A stretch of 64,000 nt of DNA, taken from Rhodovulum tesquicola (GTDB lineage Bacteria > Pseudomonadota > Alphaproteobacteria > Rhodobacterales > Rhodobacteraceae). Location: contig NZ_JAMYDV010000005.1 of NCBI RefSeq assembly GCF_024128855.1, forward strand, positions 62,001 to 126,000, read 5' to 3'. Shown here piece after piece: positions 17,908-26,856 of the stretch (position 1 is the first letter of the stretch; the number at the start of each line of letters is the position of its first letter). A model generated the notes under the pieces. The model was not told where the DNA came from. It saw nothing but the letters and a program-made list of their open reading frames with translations, and ran no database searches. The position numbers were made by a program, and so were the translations under genes.

Positions 17908-18816
17908 ATGATGGACTGGGACAAGCTTCGGATCTTCCACGCGGTCGCCGACGCGGGCAGCCTCACCCATGCCGGCGAGACGCTGCACCTGTCGCAATCC
18001 GCCGTCAGCCGCCAGATCCGCGCGCTCGAGGACAGTCTCGGCTCGACCCTGTTCCACCGCCATGCGCGGGGGTTGATCCTGACCGAGCAGGGCGAATTGC
18101 TGTTCGACGCCACCACCGCGATTAGCAAGCGGCTCGAGGCCGCCGTCGCCCGCATCCGCGACAGCGTCGAAGAGGTCTTCGGCGAATTGCGCGTGACCAC
18201 CACCACCGGCTTCGGCTCGCTCTGGCTGGCCAAGCGCCTGCCCATCCTCTACGAGCGCTACCCAGAGTTGCGCATCGACCTGATGCTGTCCGAACAGGTG
18301 CTCGACCTGCCGATGCGCGAGGCCGATGTCGCCATCCGCATGAAGGAGCCCAGCCAGGCCGACCTGATCCGCCTGCGCCTGATGGGCGTGCGGATGCAGC
18401 TTTATGCGGTGCAACCCTATCTCGATGCCCAAGGCACACCCACCAGCCTCGACGATCTCGGCGAGCACCGGCTGATCTGCCAGAACACCACCACAGCCCA
18501 GGTCAGCGCCGGTGCGCGGCTGGTTCAGGAGTTGATGACCCACCGGATCCGTTCCACCCTGACGGTGAACAACTATTTCGGCGTGCTCCAGGCGGTGCTG
18601 AACGGGCTGGGGATCGGGGTTCTGCCCGATTACGTGACCGAGGATCACCCGCAGCTTGTCCGGGTGCTTCCCAATATCGAATCGAACGAGGTTCCGGTCT
18701 TCCTGGCCTATCCCGAGGAATTGCGCGCCTCCCGCAGGATCGCGGCCTTCCGCGAGTTCATCACAGAACAGATCACCGAAAAGCGCCAGCGCGAGAAAGA
18801 CACGTCAGGATTGTGA
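17908..18816 (+). CDS. LysR-family transcriptional regulator
   Basis: DNA-binding regulator of 302 aa. The winged helix-turn-helix is N-terminal (LRIFHAVADAGSLTHAGETL, then LSQSAVSRQIRALE), and the effector-binding domain runs from about residue 90. It starts at ATG 17908 (or the next codon) behind an AGGA site; a longer in-frame reading from 17845 lacks family similarity. Divergent from the indolepyruvate oxidoreductase gene, its most likely target. Confidence 0.88.
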   Translation: MMDWDKLRIFHAVADAGSLTHAGETLHLSQSAVSRQIRALEDSLGSTLFHRHARGLILTEQGELLFDATTAISKRLEAAVARIRDSVEEVFGELRVTTTTGFGSLWLAKRLPILYERYPELRIDLMLSEQVLDLPMREADVAIRMKEPSQADLIRLRLMGVRMQLYAVQPYLDAQGTPTSLDDLGEHRLICQNTTTAQVSAGARLVQELMTHRIRSTLTVNNYFGVLQAVLNGLGIGVLPDYVTEDHPQLVRVLPNIESNEVPVFLAYPEELRASRRIAAFREFITEQITEKRQREKDTSGL

Positions 18817-18821
18817 GATAT

Positions 18822-18839
18822 CTGTCACACGCATGACAG
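18822..18839. promoter_or_regulatory. Inverted repeat CTGTCA-N6-TGACAG
   Basis: A perfect 6-6-6 inverted repeat begins 6 bases after the lysR stop and ends 26 bases before the -35 element of the candidate small RNA. It could be an operator of that promoter or a weak terminator hairpin for lysR. No T-tract follows. Confidence 0.4.
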
Positions 18840-18865
18840 GCATGCGGTCCGGCAACGATTTTCGC

Positions 18866-18893
18866 CTTGAACCTGTGCCTGAGCGTCCATAAT
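18866..18893 (+). promoter_or_regulatory. Candidate heat-shock-sigma-like promoter for a small RNA
   Basis: CTTGAA (18866-18871), then 15 bases, then CCATAAT (18887-18893). This resembles the RpoH-type pattern CTTGAA...CCCATNT more than a housekeeping one. It sits just before the hairpin-terminator pair that ends at 18973. Confidence 0.45.
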
Positions 18894-18897
18894 TGCT

Positions 18898-18973
18898 TTG
18901 ACGAAGGCGGAACTTTGCTTTCGTCTTTACCTCCCTGTTGGACTTGGGCCGAGCTTTCGCTCGGCCTTTTTTT
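18898..18973 (+). ncRNA. Candidate small RNA, about 75 nt
   Basis: Non-coding stretch with a promoter-like element just upstream. A first stem GACGAAGGC / GCTTTCGTC (18900-18925, one G-U pair, 8-base loop) is followed by a single-stranded linker holding CCTCCC (an anti-Shine-Dalgarno motif, about 18930-18935) and then a strong terminator. The layout resembles the RpoH-controlled CCUCC-type small RNAs of Rhodobacter sphaeroides; identity with any named RNA is not shown. No credible ORF fits inside. Confidence 0.5.
18947..18973 (+). terminator. Rho-independent terminator
   Basis: Perfect 8-bp stem GGCCGAGC / GCTCGGCC with loop TTTC, followed by seven T. The clearest intrinsic terminator in the window; it ends the candidate small RNA and any lysR read-through. 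Confidence 0.9.
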
Positions 18974-19115
18974 CTGCCCGGACACGATCTGCCCGCAATC
19001 GGGGCAGTTCCTGCACCGGATTGAACAGTCCTTCGGCAGCACGCGAAGATTCTGGCGCGGGATGGCAGCCCCGCCACCCCGTCAGGACGAAATCGCAACC
19101 CGACGATTCAGGGCG

Positions 19116-19144
19116 TTGGGCAATGCCGGCTCACGCGCTAGTCT
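19116..19144 (+). promoter_or_regulatory. Candidate promoter of the transglycosylase gene
   Basis: TTGGGC (19116-19121) and TAGTCT (19139-19144) are 17 bases apart and end 26 bases before the ATG. The match is partial, but the same GCTAGTCT string occurs upstream of ppkA. Confidence 0.35.
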
Positions 19145-19170
19145 TCCCCCGAACCGACCGGAGGAAATCC

Positions 19171-19968
19171 ATGCGAATCCGTGCCTTCGCCCTTGCCCTT
19201 GCCGCGCTCTGCCTGGCCGAACCGGCGCTTTCCACGCCCTGCGGGGACAGCGCCGCGGGCTTCGACGCCTGGAAACGCGACTTCGCCCGCGAAGCCGCCA
19301 GCGCGGGCGTCGGCCAGCGCGGGCTGGCGGCGCTGGCCGCAACCCAATACGCCCAGGCCACGATCAATGCCGACCGCAACCAGCGCAGCTTCCGCCTCAG
19401 CTATCCCGAGTTCTGCCAGAAGCGCGGCTGCGACGTGATCGCCCAGCAGGGCCGCAGCCGCAAGGCGCAGACCCCCGCCTTCTACGCCTCGCTCGAACGG
19501 GCCTATGGCGTGCCTTCAGGGCTCCTGATCGCGATTCACGGGATGGAGACCGCCTTCGGCCGCTTCATGGGCAATGCCAACGTGCTGAACGCCACCGCGA
19601 CGCTCGCCTATGATTGCCGCAGGCCGGATTTCTTCCGCCCCCACCTGATCGGCGCGCTCAGGATGATCGACCGGGGCATGATGTCGCCCGGCGCCATCGG
19701 CGCGATGCATGGCGAGCTGGGCCATACCCAGTTCCTGCCCGGCAACGCCCTGACTTATGGCCAGGACGGCAATGGCGACGGCCGGACCGACCTGACGGAC
19801 ATGGCCGACGCGCTGGCCTCCACCGCGAATTTCCTTCGGCAAAAGGGCTGGCGCCCCGGCGAGTCCTACCAGCCCGGCAGCCACAATTTCGAGGTGCTCA
19901 AGCAATGGAACGCCGCGGGCGTCTACCAGCGCGCGCTGGCCGAAATCGGGGCGCGGATCGACGGCTGA
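19171..19968 (+). CDS. Lytic murein transglycosylase (MltB / SLT_2 family)
   Basis: Periplasmic enzyme cleaving MurNAc-GlcNAc bonds with 1,6-anhydro product. The 265-aa protein has a signal peptide of about 20 residues (ALALAALCLAEPALS), with no lipobox, so it is soluble rather than a lipoprotein. The catalytic Glu is in IAIHGMETAFGRFMGN, and the substrate-groove motif GELGHTQFLPGNALTYG is present. The family's C-terminal peptidoglycan-binding domain is absent. A GAGGAAAT ribosome site sets the start. Confidence 0.9.
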   Translation: MRIRAFALALAALCLAEPALSTPCGDSAAGFDAWKRDFAREAASAGVGQRGLAALAATQYAQATINADRNQRSFRLSYPEFCQKRGCDVIAQQGRSRKAQTPAFYASLERAYGVPSGLLIAIHGMETAFGRFMGNANVLNATATLAYDCRRPDFFRPHLIGALRMIDRGMMSPGAIGAMHGELGHTQFLPGNALTYGQDGNGDGRTDLTDMADALASTANFLRQKGWRPGESYQPGSHNFEVLKQWNAAGVYQRALAEIGARIDG

Positions 19969-20042
19969 CCCCCCCGCGGCCCCTTTCCCCGCCCCGCGCC
20001 TTGGCTTAAACAGCGCCCAACAGCCGACATGCGGGGGACAAG

Positions 20043-22202
20043 ATGCAGGAACCGGCCATCACCGACGAGCTGATCGCGGCCCATGGGCTCAAGCCCGAGG
20101 AATACGCGGAAATCCTGCGGCTTCTGAACCGCGCGCCCAGCTTCACCGAGCTTGGCATCTTCTCGGCGATGTGGAACGAGCACTGCTCCTACAAGTCGTC
20201 GAAGAAGTGGCTGCGCACCCTGCCGACCGAGGGCCCGCAGGTGATCTGCGGCCCGGGCGAGAATGCGGGCGTGGTCGATATCGGCGACGGTCAGGCCGTG
20301 GTCTTCAAGATGGAAAGCCACAACCACCCCAGCTACATCGAACCCTATCAGGGCGCGGCCACGGGCGTCGGCGGCATCCTGCGCGACGTCTTCACCATGG
20401 GCGCCCGCCCCATCGCGGCGATGAACGCATTGTCCTTCGGGCAGGTGGACCACCCCAGGACCCGGCAGCTTGTGCATGGCGTGGTCGAGGGGATCGGCGG
20501 CTATGGCAACTGCTTCGGCGTGCCGACCGTGGGCGGCGAGGTCCGGTTCCACCCCGCCTATAACGGCAATTGCCTCGTGAACGCCTTCGCCGCAGGCCTC
20601 GCCGATGCCGACAGCATCTTCTATTCGGCCGCCTCGGGCGTCGGCATGCCGGTCGTCTATCTCGGCGCCAAGACGGGGCGCGACGGCGTGGGCGGCGCCA
20701 CCATGGCCAGCGCCGAATTCGACGAGGGGATCGAGGAAAAGCGCCCCACCGTCCAGGTCGGCGACCCCTTCACCGAGAAACGCCTGATGGAGGCCTGCCT
20801 CGAACTGATGGCCTCGGGCGCCGTCATTTCCATCCAGGACATGGGCGCCGCGGGTCTGACCTGTTCGGCGGTCGAGATGGGCGACAAGGGCGGCCTCGGC
20901 ATCCGGCTTGATCTGGACGCCGTGCCCCAGCGCGAAACCGCGATGACCGCCTACGAGATGATGCTCTCCGAAAGCCAGGAACGCATGCTCATGGTCCTGC
21001 GCCCCGAGAAGGAGGCCGAGGCCCGCGCGATCTTCGAGAAATGGGATCTCGACTTCGCCATCGTGGGCGAGACGATCCCCGAAGACCGCTTCCTCATCCT
21101 GCACAAGGGCGCGTGCAAGGCCGACCTGCCGCTGTCGAAACTCGCCTCCTCGGCCCCGGAATACGACCGCCCCTCGGTGGAAACGCCCCCCGCCCCCGAG
21201 ATGGCCGAGGTGCCCGGCATCGACCCGATCGACGCGCTCAAGGCGCTGATCGGCAGCCCCAACTACGCCGCGAAACACTGGGTCTACGAACAATATGACA
21301 GCCAGGTGATGGCCGACACGATCCGCCGCCCCGGCCTTGGCGCAGGCATCGTGCGCGTGCATGGCACCGACAAGGCGCTGGCTTTCACCTCGGACGTCAC
21401 ACCGCGCTATGTCCGCGCCAACCCGGTCGAGGGCGGCAAGCAGGCCGTGGCCGAAGCCTTCCGCAACCTCTGCGCCGTCGGTGCGCGCCCCCTGGCGGCC
21501 ACCGACAACCTGAATTTCGGCAATCCCGAAAAGCCCGAGATCATGGGCCAGTTCGTCGGCGCAATCCTGGGCATCGGTGCCGCCTGCCGCGCGCTCGACC
21601 TGCCGATCGTGTCGGGCAATGTCTCGCTCTACAACGAAACCGATGGCTGCCCGATCCTGCCCACCCCCACCATCGGCGCGGTGGGCCTGATCGACCATGT
21701 CGACCAGGTGATCGCCGGAACCCCGCAGGAAGGCCATCTGGCGCTGCTTCTGGGCGCCACGACCGGCCATCTGGGCCAGTCCGCCCTGCTCTGCGAGGTG
21801 TTCAACCGCGAGGATGGCGACGCCCCCCCCGTGGACCTTGCCGCCGAACGCGCGCATGGCGAGTACATCCGCGCCAACCGTGCCCTGATCACGGCGGCCA
21901 CCGACCTGTCGGATGGCGGCCTTGCGCTTGCCGCCTTCGAGATGGCCGAGGCGGGCGGCGTGGGCGTGCATCTGGATGCCGCCGACACCCCCACCCTTTT
22001 CGGCGAGGATCAGGCCCGCTACCTGATCGCCGCCCCCTTCGACGCCGCCGAGGCGCTGATGGTCGCGGCGGGCAAGGCGGGCGTGCCGCTGGCCACCATC
22101 GGCCGCTTCGGCGGTGACAAGGTCAGCTTCGGCGCCGCCTCCGCACCGCTGGCCGAGCTTGCCGCCCTCTATCGCAGCGCCTTTGCCGAGGCGCTGGGCT
22201 AA
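20043..22202 (+). CDS. purL: Phosphoribosylformylglycinamidine synthase, PurL subunit
   Basis: ATP-dependent synthetase subunit that converts FGAR to FGAM with ammonia from PurQ. At 719 aa it is the short PurL that needs PurS. It starts [21 protein letters not shown]. Substrate and ATP motifs include [42 protein letters not shown] and GNVSLYNET. First gene of purL-bolA-grxD-hypothetical. Cognate purS/purQ lie 13 kb away on the minus strand. Confidence 0.97.
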   Translation: MQEPAITDELIAAHGLKPEEYAEILRLLNRAPSFTELGIFSAMWNEHCSYKSSKKWLRTLPTEGPQVICGPGENAGVVDIGDGQAVVFKMESHNHPSYIEPYQGAATGVGGILRDVFTMGARPIAAMNALSFGQVDHPRTRQLVHGVVEGIGGYGNCFGVPTVGGEVRFHPAYNGNCLVNAFAAGLADADSIFYSAASGVGMPVVYLGAKTGRDGVGGATMASAEFDEGIEEKRPTVQVGDPFTEKRLMEACLELMASGAVISIQDMGAAGLTCSAVEMGDKGGLGIRLDLDAVPQRETAMTAYEMMLSESQERMLMVLRPEKEAEARAIFEKWDLDFAIVGETIPEDRFLILHKGACKADLPLSKLASSAPEYDRPSVETPPAPEMAEVPGIDPIDALKALIGSPNYAAKHWVYEQYDSQVMADTIRRPGLGAGIVRVHGTDKALAFTSDVTPRYVRANPVEGGKQAVAEAFRNLCAVGARPLAATDNLNFGNPEKPEIMGQFVGAILGIGAACRALDLPIVSGNVSLYNETDGCPILPTPTIGAVGLIDHVDQVIAGTPQEGHLALLLGATTGHLGQSALLCEVFNREDGDAPPVDLAAERAHGEYIRANRALITAATDLSDGGLALAAFEMAEAGGVGVHLDAADTPTLFGEDQARYLIAAPFDAAEALMVAAGKAGVPLATIGRFGGDKVSFGAASAPLAELAALYRSAFAEALG

Positions 22203-22274
22203 GCCCCAACGCAGCCCTTGCGGCGGTTTGCCGCTGCGCTTAGGTTGACCACGACGAACAGGACGGAGCCCCGA

Positions 22275-22517
22275 ATGGCCATCGCGCCCGAAGAGATCGA
22301 AGCCCTGATCCGTGCGAAATTCCCCCACGCGCAGATCACCATCACCGACATCGCCGGCGACGGAAACCACTACGCCGCCGAGGTGGTCGACGAAAGCTTC
22401 CGCGGCCTGAACCGCGTCCAGCAGCAGCGCGCCGTCTATGCCGCCCTGAAAGAGCAGATGGAGGGCTCGAACGGCGCGCTCCATGCGCTCGCCCTCACCA
22501 CCAAAGCCCCGGAGTGA
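22275..22517 (+). CDS. bolA: BolA-family protein
   Basis: 80-aa BolA-like protein that partners monothiol glutaredoxins in iron-sulfur and iron homeostasis. The family block [17 protein letters not shown] and the [11 protein letters not shown] strand region are present. The next gene, 5 bases downstream, is exactly such a glutaredoxin, which supports the pairing. ATG 22275 follows a GGACGGAG site; the upstream in-frame codons are rejected. Confidence 0.92.
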   Translation: MAIAPEEIEALIRAKFPHAQITITDIAGDGNHYAAEVVDESFRGLNRVQQQRAVYAALKEQMEGSNGALHALALTTKAPE

Positions 22518-22522
22518 TCCCC

Positions 22523-22885
22523 ATGTCCGACGCAGAAACGCGCATCAAGGAAACCATCGACGCCAATGCCGTCGTTCTTTTCATGAAGGGCACCAAGGAG
22601 ATGCCGCAATGCGGATTCTCCAGCCGCGTGGCGGGCGTGCTGAACTTCATGGGCGTGGAGTTCAGCGACATCAACGTGCTGGCCGACGAGGAAATCCGCC
22701 AGGGCATCAAGGATTTCTCGGACTGGCCGACGATCCCGCAGCTTTACGTCAAGGGCGAGTTCATCGGCGGCTGCGATATCGTCACCGAGATGACCCTGTC
22801 GGGCGAGCTGGACAAGCTCTTCGACGACAAGGGCGTCGCCTATTCCAAGGAAGCCGCCGACAAGATCCGCTCGGCCAACGCCTGA
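22523..22885 (+). CDS. grxD: Monothiol glutaredoxin, Grx4 type
   Basis: 120-aa CGFS-type glutaredoxin that carries [2Fe-2S] clusters, usually with BolA. Motifs: [39 protein letters not shown] 22523 is preceded 8 bases upstream by GGAG; a GTG three codons earlier (22514) is possible but overlaps that site. Confidence 0.95.
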   Translation: MSDAETRIKETIDANAVVLFMKGTKEMPQCGFSSRVAGVLNFMGVEFSDINVLADEEIRQGIKDFSDWPTIPQLYVKGEFIGGCDIVTEMTLSGELDKLFDDKGVAYSKEAADKIRSANA

Positions 22886-22892
22886 GGCGGTC

Positions 22893-23387
22893 ATGCTGCG
22901 GGCGCGGCTCTGGTATGGCCCGGCAGGGCATGGGCTGACGCTCGATCGCGTGGCGCGCTATCTCGGCGGCCCGCTGGCCTGTCGGCTGTCGACCGACAGC
23001 CGCAGCCAGTTCGGCCGGGAGGTCGCGCGCCTCGTGCTGCACGACCCCATCGCCGCGGTGATCGAACAGCACCGCCGTCCCGAGGTCTCGGCCGAGGCGG
23101 CAGAACTGGTCACCCGGCTGCCCGCCACCGCATCGCCCGCACTGGCGCAGAAGCTCGGCGCCTGCACCGCCCGGCTCGACATCCACGACGCTCCCGGCCA
23201 CCGCCTGGCCCCGGCCACCGGCCCCGCGCGCAGCGTGTTCGTGCCGCTCGCCTTCGCGATGGACGGGATCGTCGAAGAGGTCCAAAGCGGGCGCCTGCTG
23301 TTCTTCAGACTGCCCGAGGAGTCGCGCCCGGCCGGATGGGTCGCACGCATGGTTTCCGGACTGATCCGGCCTGTGCTGCGGCGCTGA
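22893..23387 (+). CDS. Hypothetical protein
   Basis: 164-aa protein of unknown function, 7 bases after grxD with a GAGG ribosome site, so in the same operon. Mixed alpha/beta composition, no signal peptide; the end (PAGWVARMVSGLIRPVLRR) is amphipathic and basic and might touch the membrane. I do not recognise the family. Its stop lies 6 bases from the convergent zapA stop. Confidence 0.7.
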   Translation: MLRARLWYGPAGHGLTLDRVARYLGGPLACRLSTDSRSQFGREVARLVLHDPIAAVIEQHRRPEVSAEAAELVTRLPATASPALAQKLGACTARLDIHDAPGHRLAPATGPARSVFVPLAFAMDGIVEEVQSGRLLFFRLPEESRPAGWVARMVSGLIRPVLRR

Positions 23388-23393
23388 CGAGCG

Positions 23394-23792
23394 TCAGACC
23401 CGCATCACCTTCTCCTCGACCGCATCGGCCAGCGATTCCGCCCGCGCGGCCAGTTCGGCCAGCGTGTCGCTCACACTGGGCGGGATCACCGGCACCTCGA
23501 CACGCTCGGGCGCGGGCGGGGGCGCCGCCTCAAGCTCGCCGATCCGCGCCCGTGCCTCGGCCAGCTTGGCCTCGATCCCGCGCAGGCGTTCCTCCAGCCC
23601 CACGGCCTTGTCCGCCAGCATCAGCCCCGCCATCAGCAGCATGCGCGATTCGGGCAGATGCCCCCCCTGCCCCGCCAGCACCGCCGCCTCGGCGTCCAGC
23701 GCCCGCGCGGCCGCCTGCAGGAACGGTTCCTCGCCCGCCTGGCAGGCCACCTCGAATGTCCTTCCGCCGATACTGATCGAAACGTTAGGCAT
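23394..23792 (-). CDS. zapA: Cell division protein ZapA
   Basis: 132-aa FtsZ-ring associated protein that bundles FtsZ filaments. It starts MPNVSISIGGRTFEVAC, the ZapA globular head, then a dimerisation region and a coiled coil with a Pro-rich break (APPPAPERVEVPVIPP). Overlaps the upstream coiled-coil gene by 8 bases, indicating coupled translation. Confidence 0.85.
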   Translation of the reverse strand: MPNVSISIGGRTFEVACQAGEEPFLQAAARALDAEAAVLAGQGGHLPESRMLLMAGLMLADKAVGLEERLRGIEAKLAEARARIGELEAAPPPAPERVEVPVIPPSVSDTLAELAARAESLADAVEEKVMRV

Positions 23793-24273
23793 GGCTCGCG
23801 CCTCCCTCGGCCAGCGGCCGCAGATCGGCGATGATCGCCTCCAGTTCCGCCCGATCGCCCGCGCGCAGCACCTCGAGCGAAGCCAGTTCGGCCGCCATCG
23901 CCGCATCTATCGCAGCCGCATCGCCCAGCCCCTCGGCATTGGCCGCGCGCAGCGCAGCACTGGTCTCGCGCAGCCGCGCATTGACGGCCCGCAGACGCTC
24001 GACCTCGGCCTCCAGCGTCTCGGCACGCTCGGTCATCTCATGCGCCCGGCGATCCAGCCGCGCAACCTGCGTCTCCTGCCGCTCGCGGATCGCCTTCACG
24101 CGCTCGTTCAACTGGGCATTCGCGCTGCGCTCGCTTTCCAGCGCCTCGCGCAACCCCTCGAGCTCGCCGGGCTCCGGCCGGTCGGGGTCGATCCGCTCAA
24201 GCCCGCCAAGACCCAATCCGATCCGTTCCAGCGCCGCAGTGATCCGTCGCTCGAACTCGGTGATATCGCTCAT
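23785..24273 (-). CDS. Coiled-coil protein coupled to ZapA
   Basis: 162-aa protein starting MSDITEFERRITAALERIG and made almost wholly of a long heptad-rich helix (about residues 35-125). No membrane segment. Its stop codon lies inside the zapA start, so the two are co-translated. A role as ZapA or division-ring partner is inferred from this coupling only; I recognise no named domain. Confidence 0.75.
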   Translation of the reverse strand: MSDITEFERRITAALERIGLGLGGLERIDPDRPEPGELEGLREALESERSANAQLNERVKAIRERQETQVARLDRRAHEMTERAETLEAEVERLRAVNARLRETSAALRAANAEGLGDAAAIDAAMAAELASLEVLRAGDRAELEAIIADLRPLAEGGASHA

Positions 24274-24514
24274 CTTTGCCTGTTCCCCGGTCGAGTCTTC
24301 CTTGTCGCCATCCGCCCCCCGCGACCGAATCAGTGCGACGGAAGTTGCCTCAAGTTTAGCTCAAGGCTCGGGCGAATGCGCCCCCTTTCCAGTCAAGGGC
24401 TTACCGCCTATGCTTGATCTGCCGCCCCAACCCCGCCCCAGGCGCGGCAACCCGCCGACAGGACCAAGCGATGCGCCGATCCACCCCCCTCCACAAACAG
24501 CCCGACACCGCCGG

Positions 24515-24658
24515 ATGAGCAACCGGATCGCGATCGCGCTGATGATCCTCGCAGCCCTTGCCTTGGCGGCCGACCACCTGCTGACCGGCTCTGCCGCCAC
24601 CCTGTTCCTGGCCCGGAAATTCGTCGATCTCGTCGATTACATCGCCATCTGGCGCTGA
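24515..24658 (+). CDS. 47-aa single-span membrane protein
   Basis: Starts MSNRIAIALMILAALALAAD and ends VDLVDYIAIWR. One N-terminal membrane helix and a short amphipathic tail. Rhodobacteraceae genomes carry similar peptides of this size, as far as I recall sometimes mislabelled as glyceraldehyde-3-phosphate dehydrogenase, which it plainly is not. No strong ribosome site (CCGG before ATG). The 241 bases between it and the coiled-coil gene hold no other gene. Confidence 0.6.
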   Translation: MSNRIAIALMILAALALAADHLLTGSAATLFLARKFVDLVDYIAIWR

Positions 24659-24697
24659 TCCGGACGGGTGCTTCTTCTTGGCCCAAATACCCGACTC

Positions 24698-24716
24698 GCG
24701 GCCCGGCACGGGCCGC
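24698..24716. terminator. Hairpin between convergent genes
   Basis: Perfect 8-bp stem GCGGCCCG / CGGGCCGC with loop GCA, between the 47-aa gene and coaD, which converge. No T-tract on either strand, so termination is plausible rather than clear. Confidence 0.4.
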
Positions 24717-24763
24717 CAGACTCATGTCTTGCGCCGCAGGCGCTCCGCCGGATCACGACGGGT

Positions 24764-25255
24764 TCAGGCGAAGCGCGCCACCAGCCGCTCGCGCACCGCG
24801 GGCGTGACAAAGGACGACACATCGCCCCCCAGCCGCGCGATTTCCTTGACCAGCCGCGAGGCGATCGCCTGGCGCCGTGCATCCGCCATCAGGAACACCG
24901 TCTCGATCGAGGAATCGAGCGCCCGGTTCATCCCGACCATCTGGAACTCGTATTCGAAATCCGCGACCGCCCGCAGGCCGCGCAGGATCATCGTGGCGCC
25001 CACGTCGCGGGCGCAATCGATCAGCAGGTTCTCGAACGGATGGACAATGATCTCGGTGCCGCTTTGCGCGCTCAGCACCGCGCATTCCGCCTCGATCATC
25101 GCCACGCGATCCTCCAGCGGGAACAACGGGCCCTTGTCGCGATTGATCGCCACACCGATCACCAGCCGATCGACCAGCGCGCAGGCCCGCGTGATGATGT
25201 CGATATGGCCCATCGTCAGCGGATCGAACGTGCCCGGGTAAAGTCCGATGCGCAT
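24764..25255 (-). CDS. coaD: Pantetheine-phosphate adenylyltransferase
   Basis: Penultimate enzyme of coenzyme A synthesis, 163 aa. It starts MRIGLYPGTFDPLTMGHIDI with the nucleotidyl-transferase motif TMGHIDI; RGLRAVADFEYEFQM and the C-terminal SSFVTPAVRERL are conserved. AAGGGGG precedes the ATG. The longer in-frame reading to 25294 is rejected. Confidence 0.96.
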   Translation of the reverse strand: MRIGLYPGTFDPLTMGHIDIITRACALVDRLVIGVAINRDKGPLFPLEDRVAMIEAECAVLSAQSGTEIIVHPFENLLIDCARDVGATMILRGLRAVADFEYEFQMVGMNRALDSSIETVFLMADARRQAIASRLVKEIARLGGDVSSFVTPAVRERLVARFA

Positions 25256-25354
25256 GGGGACCCCCTTCTTCCTGTCTCTCCCCGCACGCAACAATATCTC
25301 CGCGGCTTTTGCAAGTGCAGCATCCGCCGCGCCCCAAGCCCCGCGCCACGCGGT

Positions 25355-25789
25355 TCAGAACCCCATGATCATCCCTTCCAGGGCGTCCTTTTCCATCGAC
25401 AACTCGCTCAGCCGCGCCTTGACCACGTCGCCGATCGAGACCAGCGCCACCAGCCGCCCCTTGTCGATCACCGGCATGTGGCGAAACCGTCCCTCGGTCA
25501 TCCGGCTCAGCACCTCATGCGCGCTGTCGGTCAACGCGCAGGTCTGGACCTCGCGGGTCATGATCCCCTCGACCGGCTGTCCCAGCACGCCGGGACCTTG
25601 ACGGCCGATCTCGCGCACGATGTCGCGCTCGGACAGGATCCCCTCGACCGCGCCGGTCTCGCCGCTGACCACCAGCGAGCCGATCCGCCGTGCAGCCAGT
25701 TCCGCCGCGGCCTGGGCCACCGTGGTGTCCGGCATCACCGTCGCCACACCGGGCACCAGCTTGGACTGAAGGATTTGATGAACCTGCAT
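25355..25789 (-). CDS. CBS-domain pair protein
   Basis: 144-aa protein that is essentially two CBS repeats (a Bateman module, likely binding an adenine nucleotide). It starts MQVHQILQSKLVPGVATV; the repeats are ILSERDIVREIGR and GRLVALVSIGDVVKARL. Stand-alone proteins of this kind usually regulate a partner, which cannot be named here. Located between coaD and a LysR gene, all on minus. Confidence 0.85.
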   Translation of the reverse strand: MQVHQILQSKLVPGVATVMPDTTVAQAAAELAARRIGSLVVSGETGAVEGILSERDIVREIGRQGPGVLGQPVEGIMTREVQTCALTDSAHEVLSRMTEGRFRHMPVIDKGRLVALVSIGDVVKARLSELSMEKDALEGMIMGF

Positions 25790-25856
25790 CACGCCTCTCC
25801 CCGCCACGTCCCCCATCGGGACAGTGAGACAGCGTCGCCCCCGCTGAGACATCCTG

Positions 25857-26750
25857 TCAAGCGGTCCGTGCCTCAAGGCGGGAAACTTCTGCGCGAAGTC
25901 CGTCGAACAGCAGGGCCGCGAACCGGCTCAGGCGCGCCAGCTTGCGGTCGCCGCCATGTCGGATCAGGTAGAAGCTGCGCTTCAGCGACACCAGGTCGGG
26001 CAGCACCCTGACCAGCCCCGGTGCCGCGGGAATCGCGAAATCATGCACGATCCCCAGCCCCGCCCCCGCCCGCAGCCAGTTCAATTGCACCGCGACCGAA
26101 TTCGAGGCCAGCGGCACCCGCTCCACCCCGATCTCGGACAGGTAATCCAGTTCGCTGTCAAAGATCATGTCGGGGATATAGCCCACGATCCGGTGCCCCA
26201 TCAGATCGCCCAAGCCGCGGATCGGCGGATGCCGGGCCAGATAGTCGCGATGGGCGACAAGGTGCAGCCGGTAGTCGGTCACCCGCTGCACCGTAAGTCG
26301 CCCGGTCTCGGGCGGGCTGACCGCGATCGCCATGTCGGCCTCGCGGCGCGACAGGTTGAACACCCGCGGCAGCGCCACGATCTGCACCTCCAGCCCCGGA
26401 TTGGCGTCGCAGATCGCCGCCGTCACCTGCGGCAGCAGGAAATTCGCCACCCCGTCCGGCGCCCCGATCCGGACCGAGCCGGTCAGTTGCCCGCCCTGCC
26501 CGCGCAATTCCTCGGCCCCCTCGGTCAGCGCCTGTTCGGCCTGCATCGCGCGGTCCATCAGCCGCTCGCCCGCCTCGGTCAGCCCGTAGCCGCGCGGCGA
26601 GCGGGCGAACAGCGCCGCCCCCAATGCCTCCTCCAGCCGGGCGATGCGTCGGCCCAGCGTCGCGGGGTCCAGCTTCAGCACCTTGCCCGCCCCGGTCAGG
26701 CTTTCGGCCCGCGCCACCGCCAGAAACAGCCGCATGTCGTCCCAGTTCAT
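25857..26750 (-). CDS. LysR-family regulator, divergent from mmsA
   Basis: 297-aa regulator. It starts MNWDDMRLFLAVARAESLTG with an N-terminal helix-turn-helix (LDPATLGRRIARLEEAL) and a substrate-binding domain of the LysR type. Shares a 106-base promoter region with mmsA. That region contains TTGC-N6-GCAA at 26761-26774, a plausible LysR-type half-site pair. Regulation of mmsA is inferred from this arrangement. Confidence 0.88.
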   Translation of the reverse strand: MNWDDMRLFLAVARAESLTGAGKVLKLDPATLGRRIARLEEALGAALFARSPRGYGLTEAGERLMDRAMQAEQALTEGAEELRGQGGQLTGSVRIGAPDGVANFLLPQVTAAICDANPGLEVQIVALPRVFNLSRREADMAIAVSPPETGRLTVQRVTDYRLHLVAHRDYLARHPPIRGLGDLMGHRIVGYIPDMIFDSELDYLSEIGVERVPLASNSVAVQLNWLRAGAGLGIVHDFAIPAAPGLVRVLPDLVSLKRSFYLIRHGGDRKLARLSRFAALLFDGLRAEVSRLEARTA

Positions 26751-26856
26751 GGCCCTGTCCTTGCATTTTCGCAAAACCCCTTTGGCAAACTGCCGCTTTT
26801 CCGGGGAATTCTGCAAGACTATCCTGCGCGCACACTGGATTCCCGGGAGGATTGCC

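Noticed and set aside
24274-24514. Checked as a possible 6S RNA site next to zapA
   Set aside because: No long rod-like pairing with a central bubble could be seen, and the space is upstream of the zapA pair.
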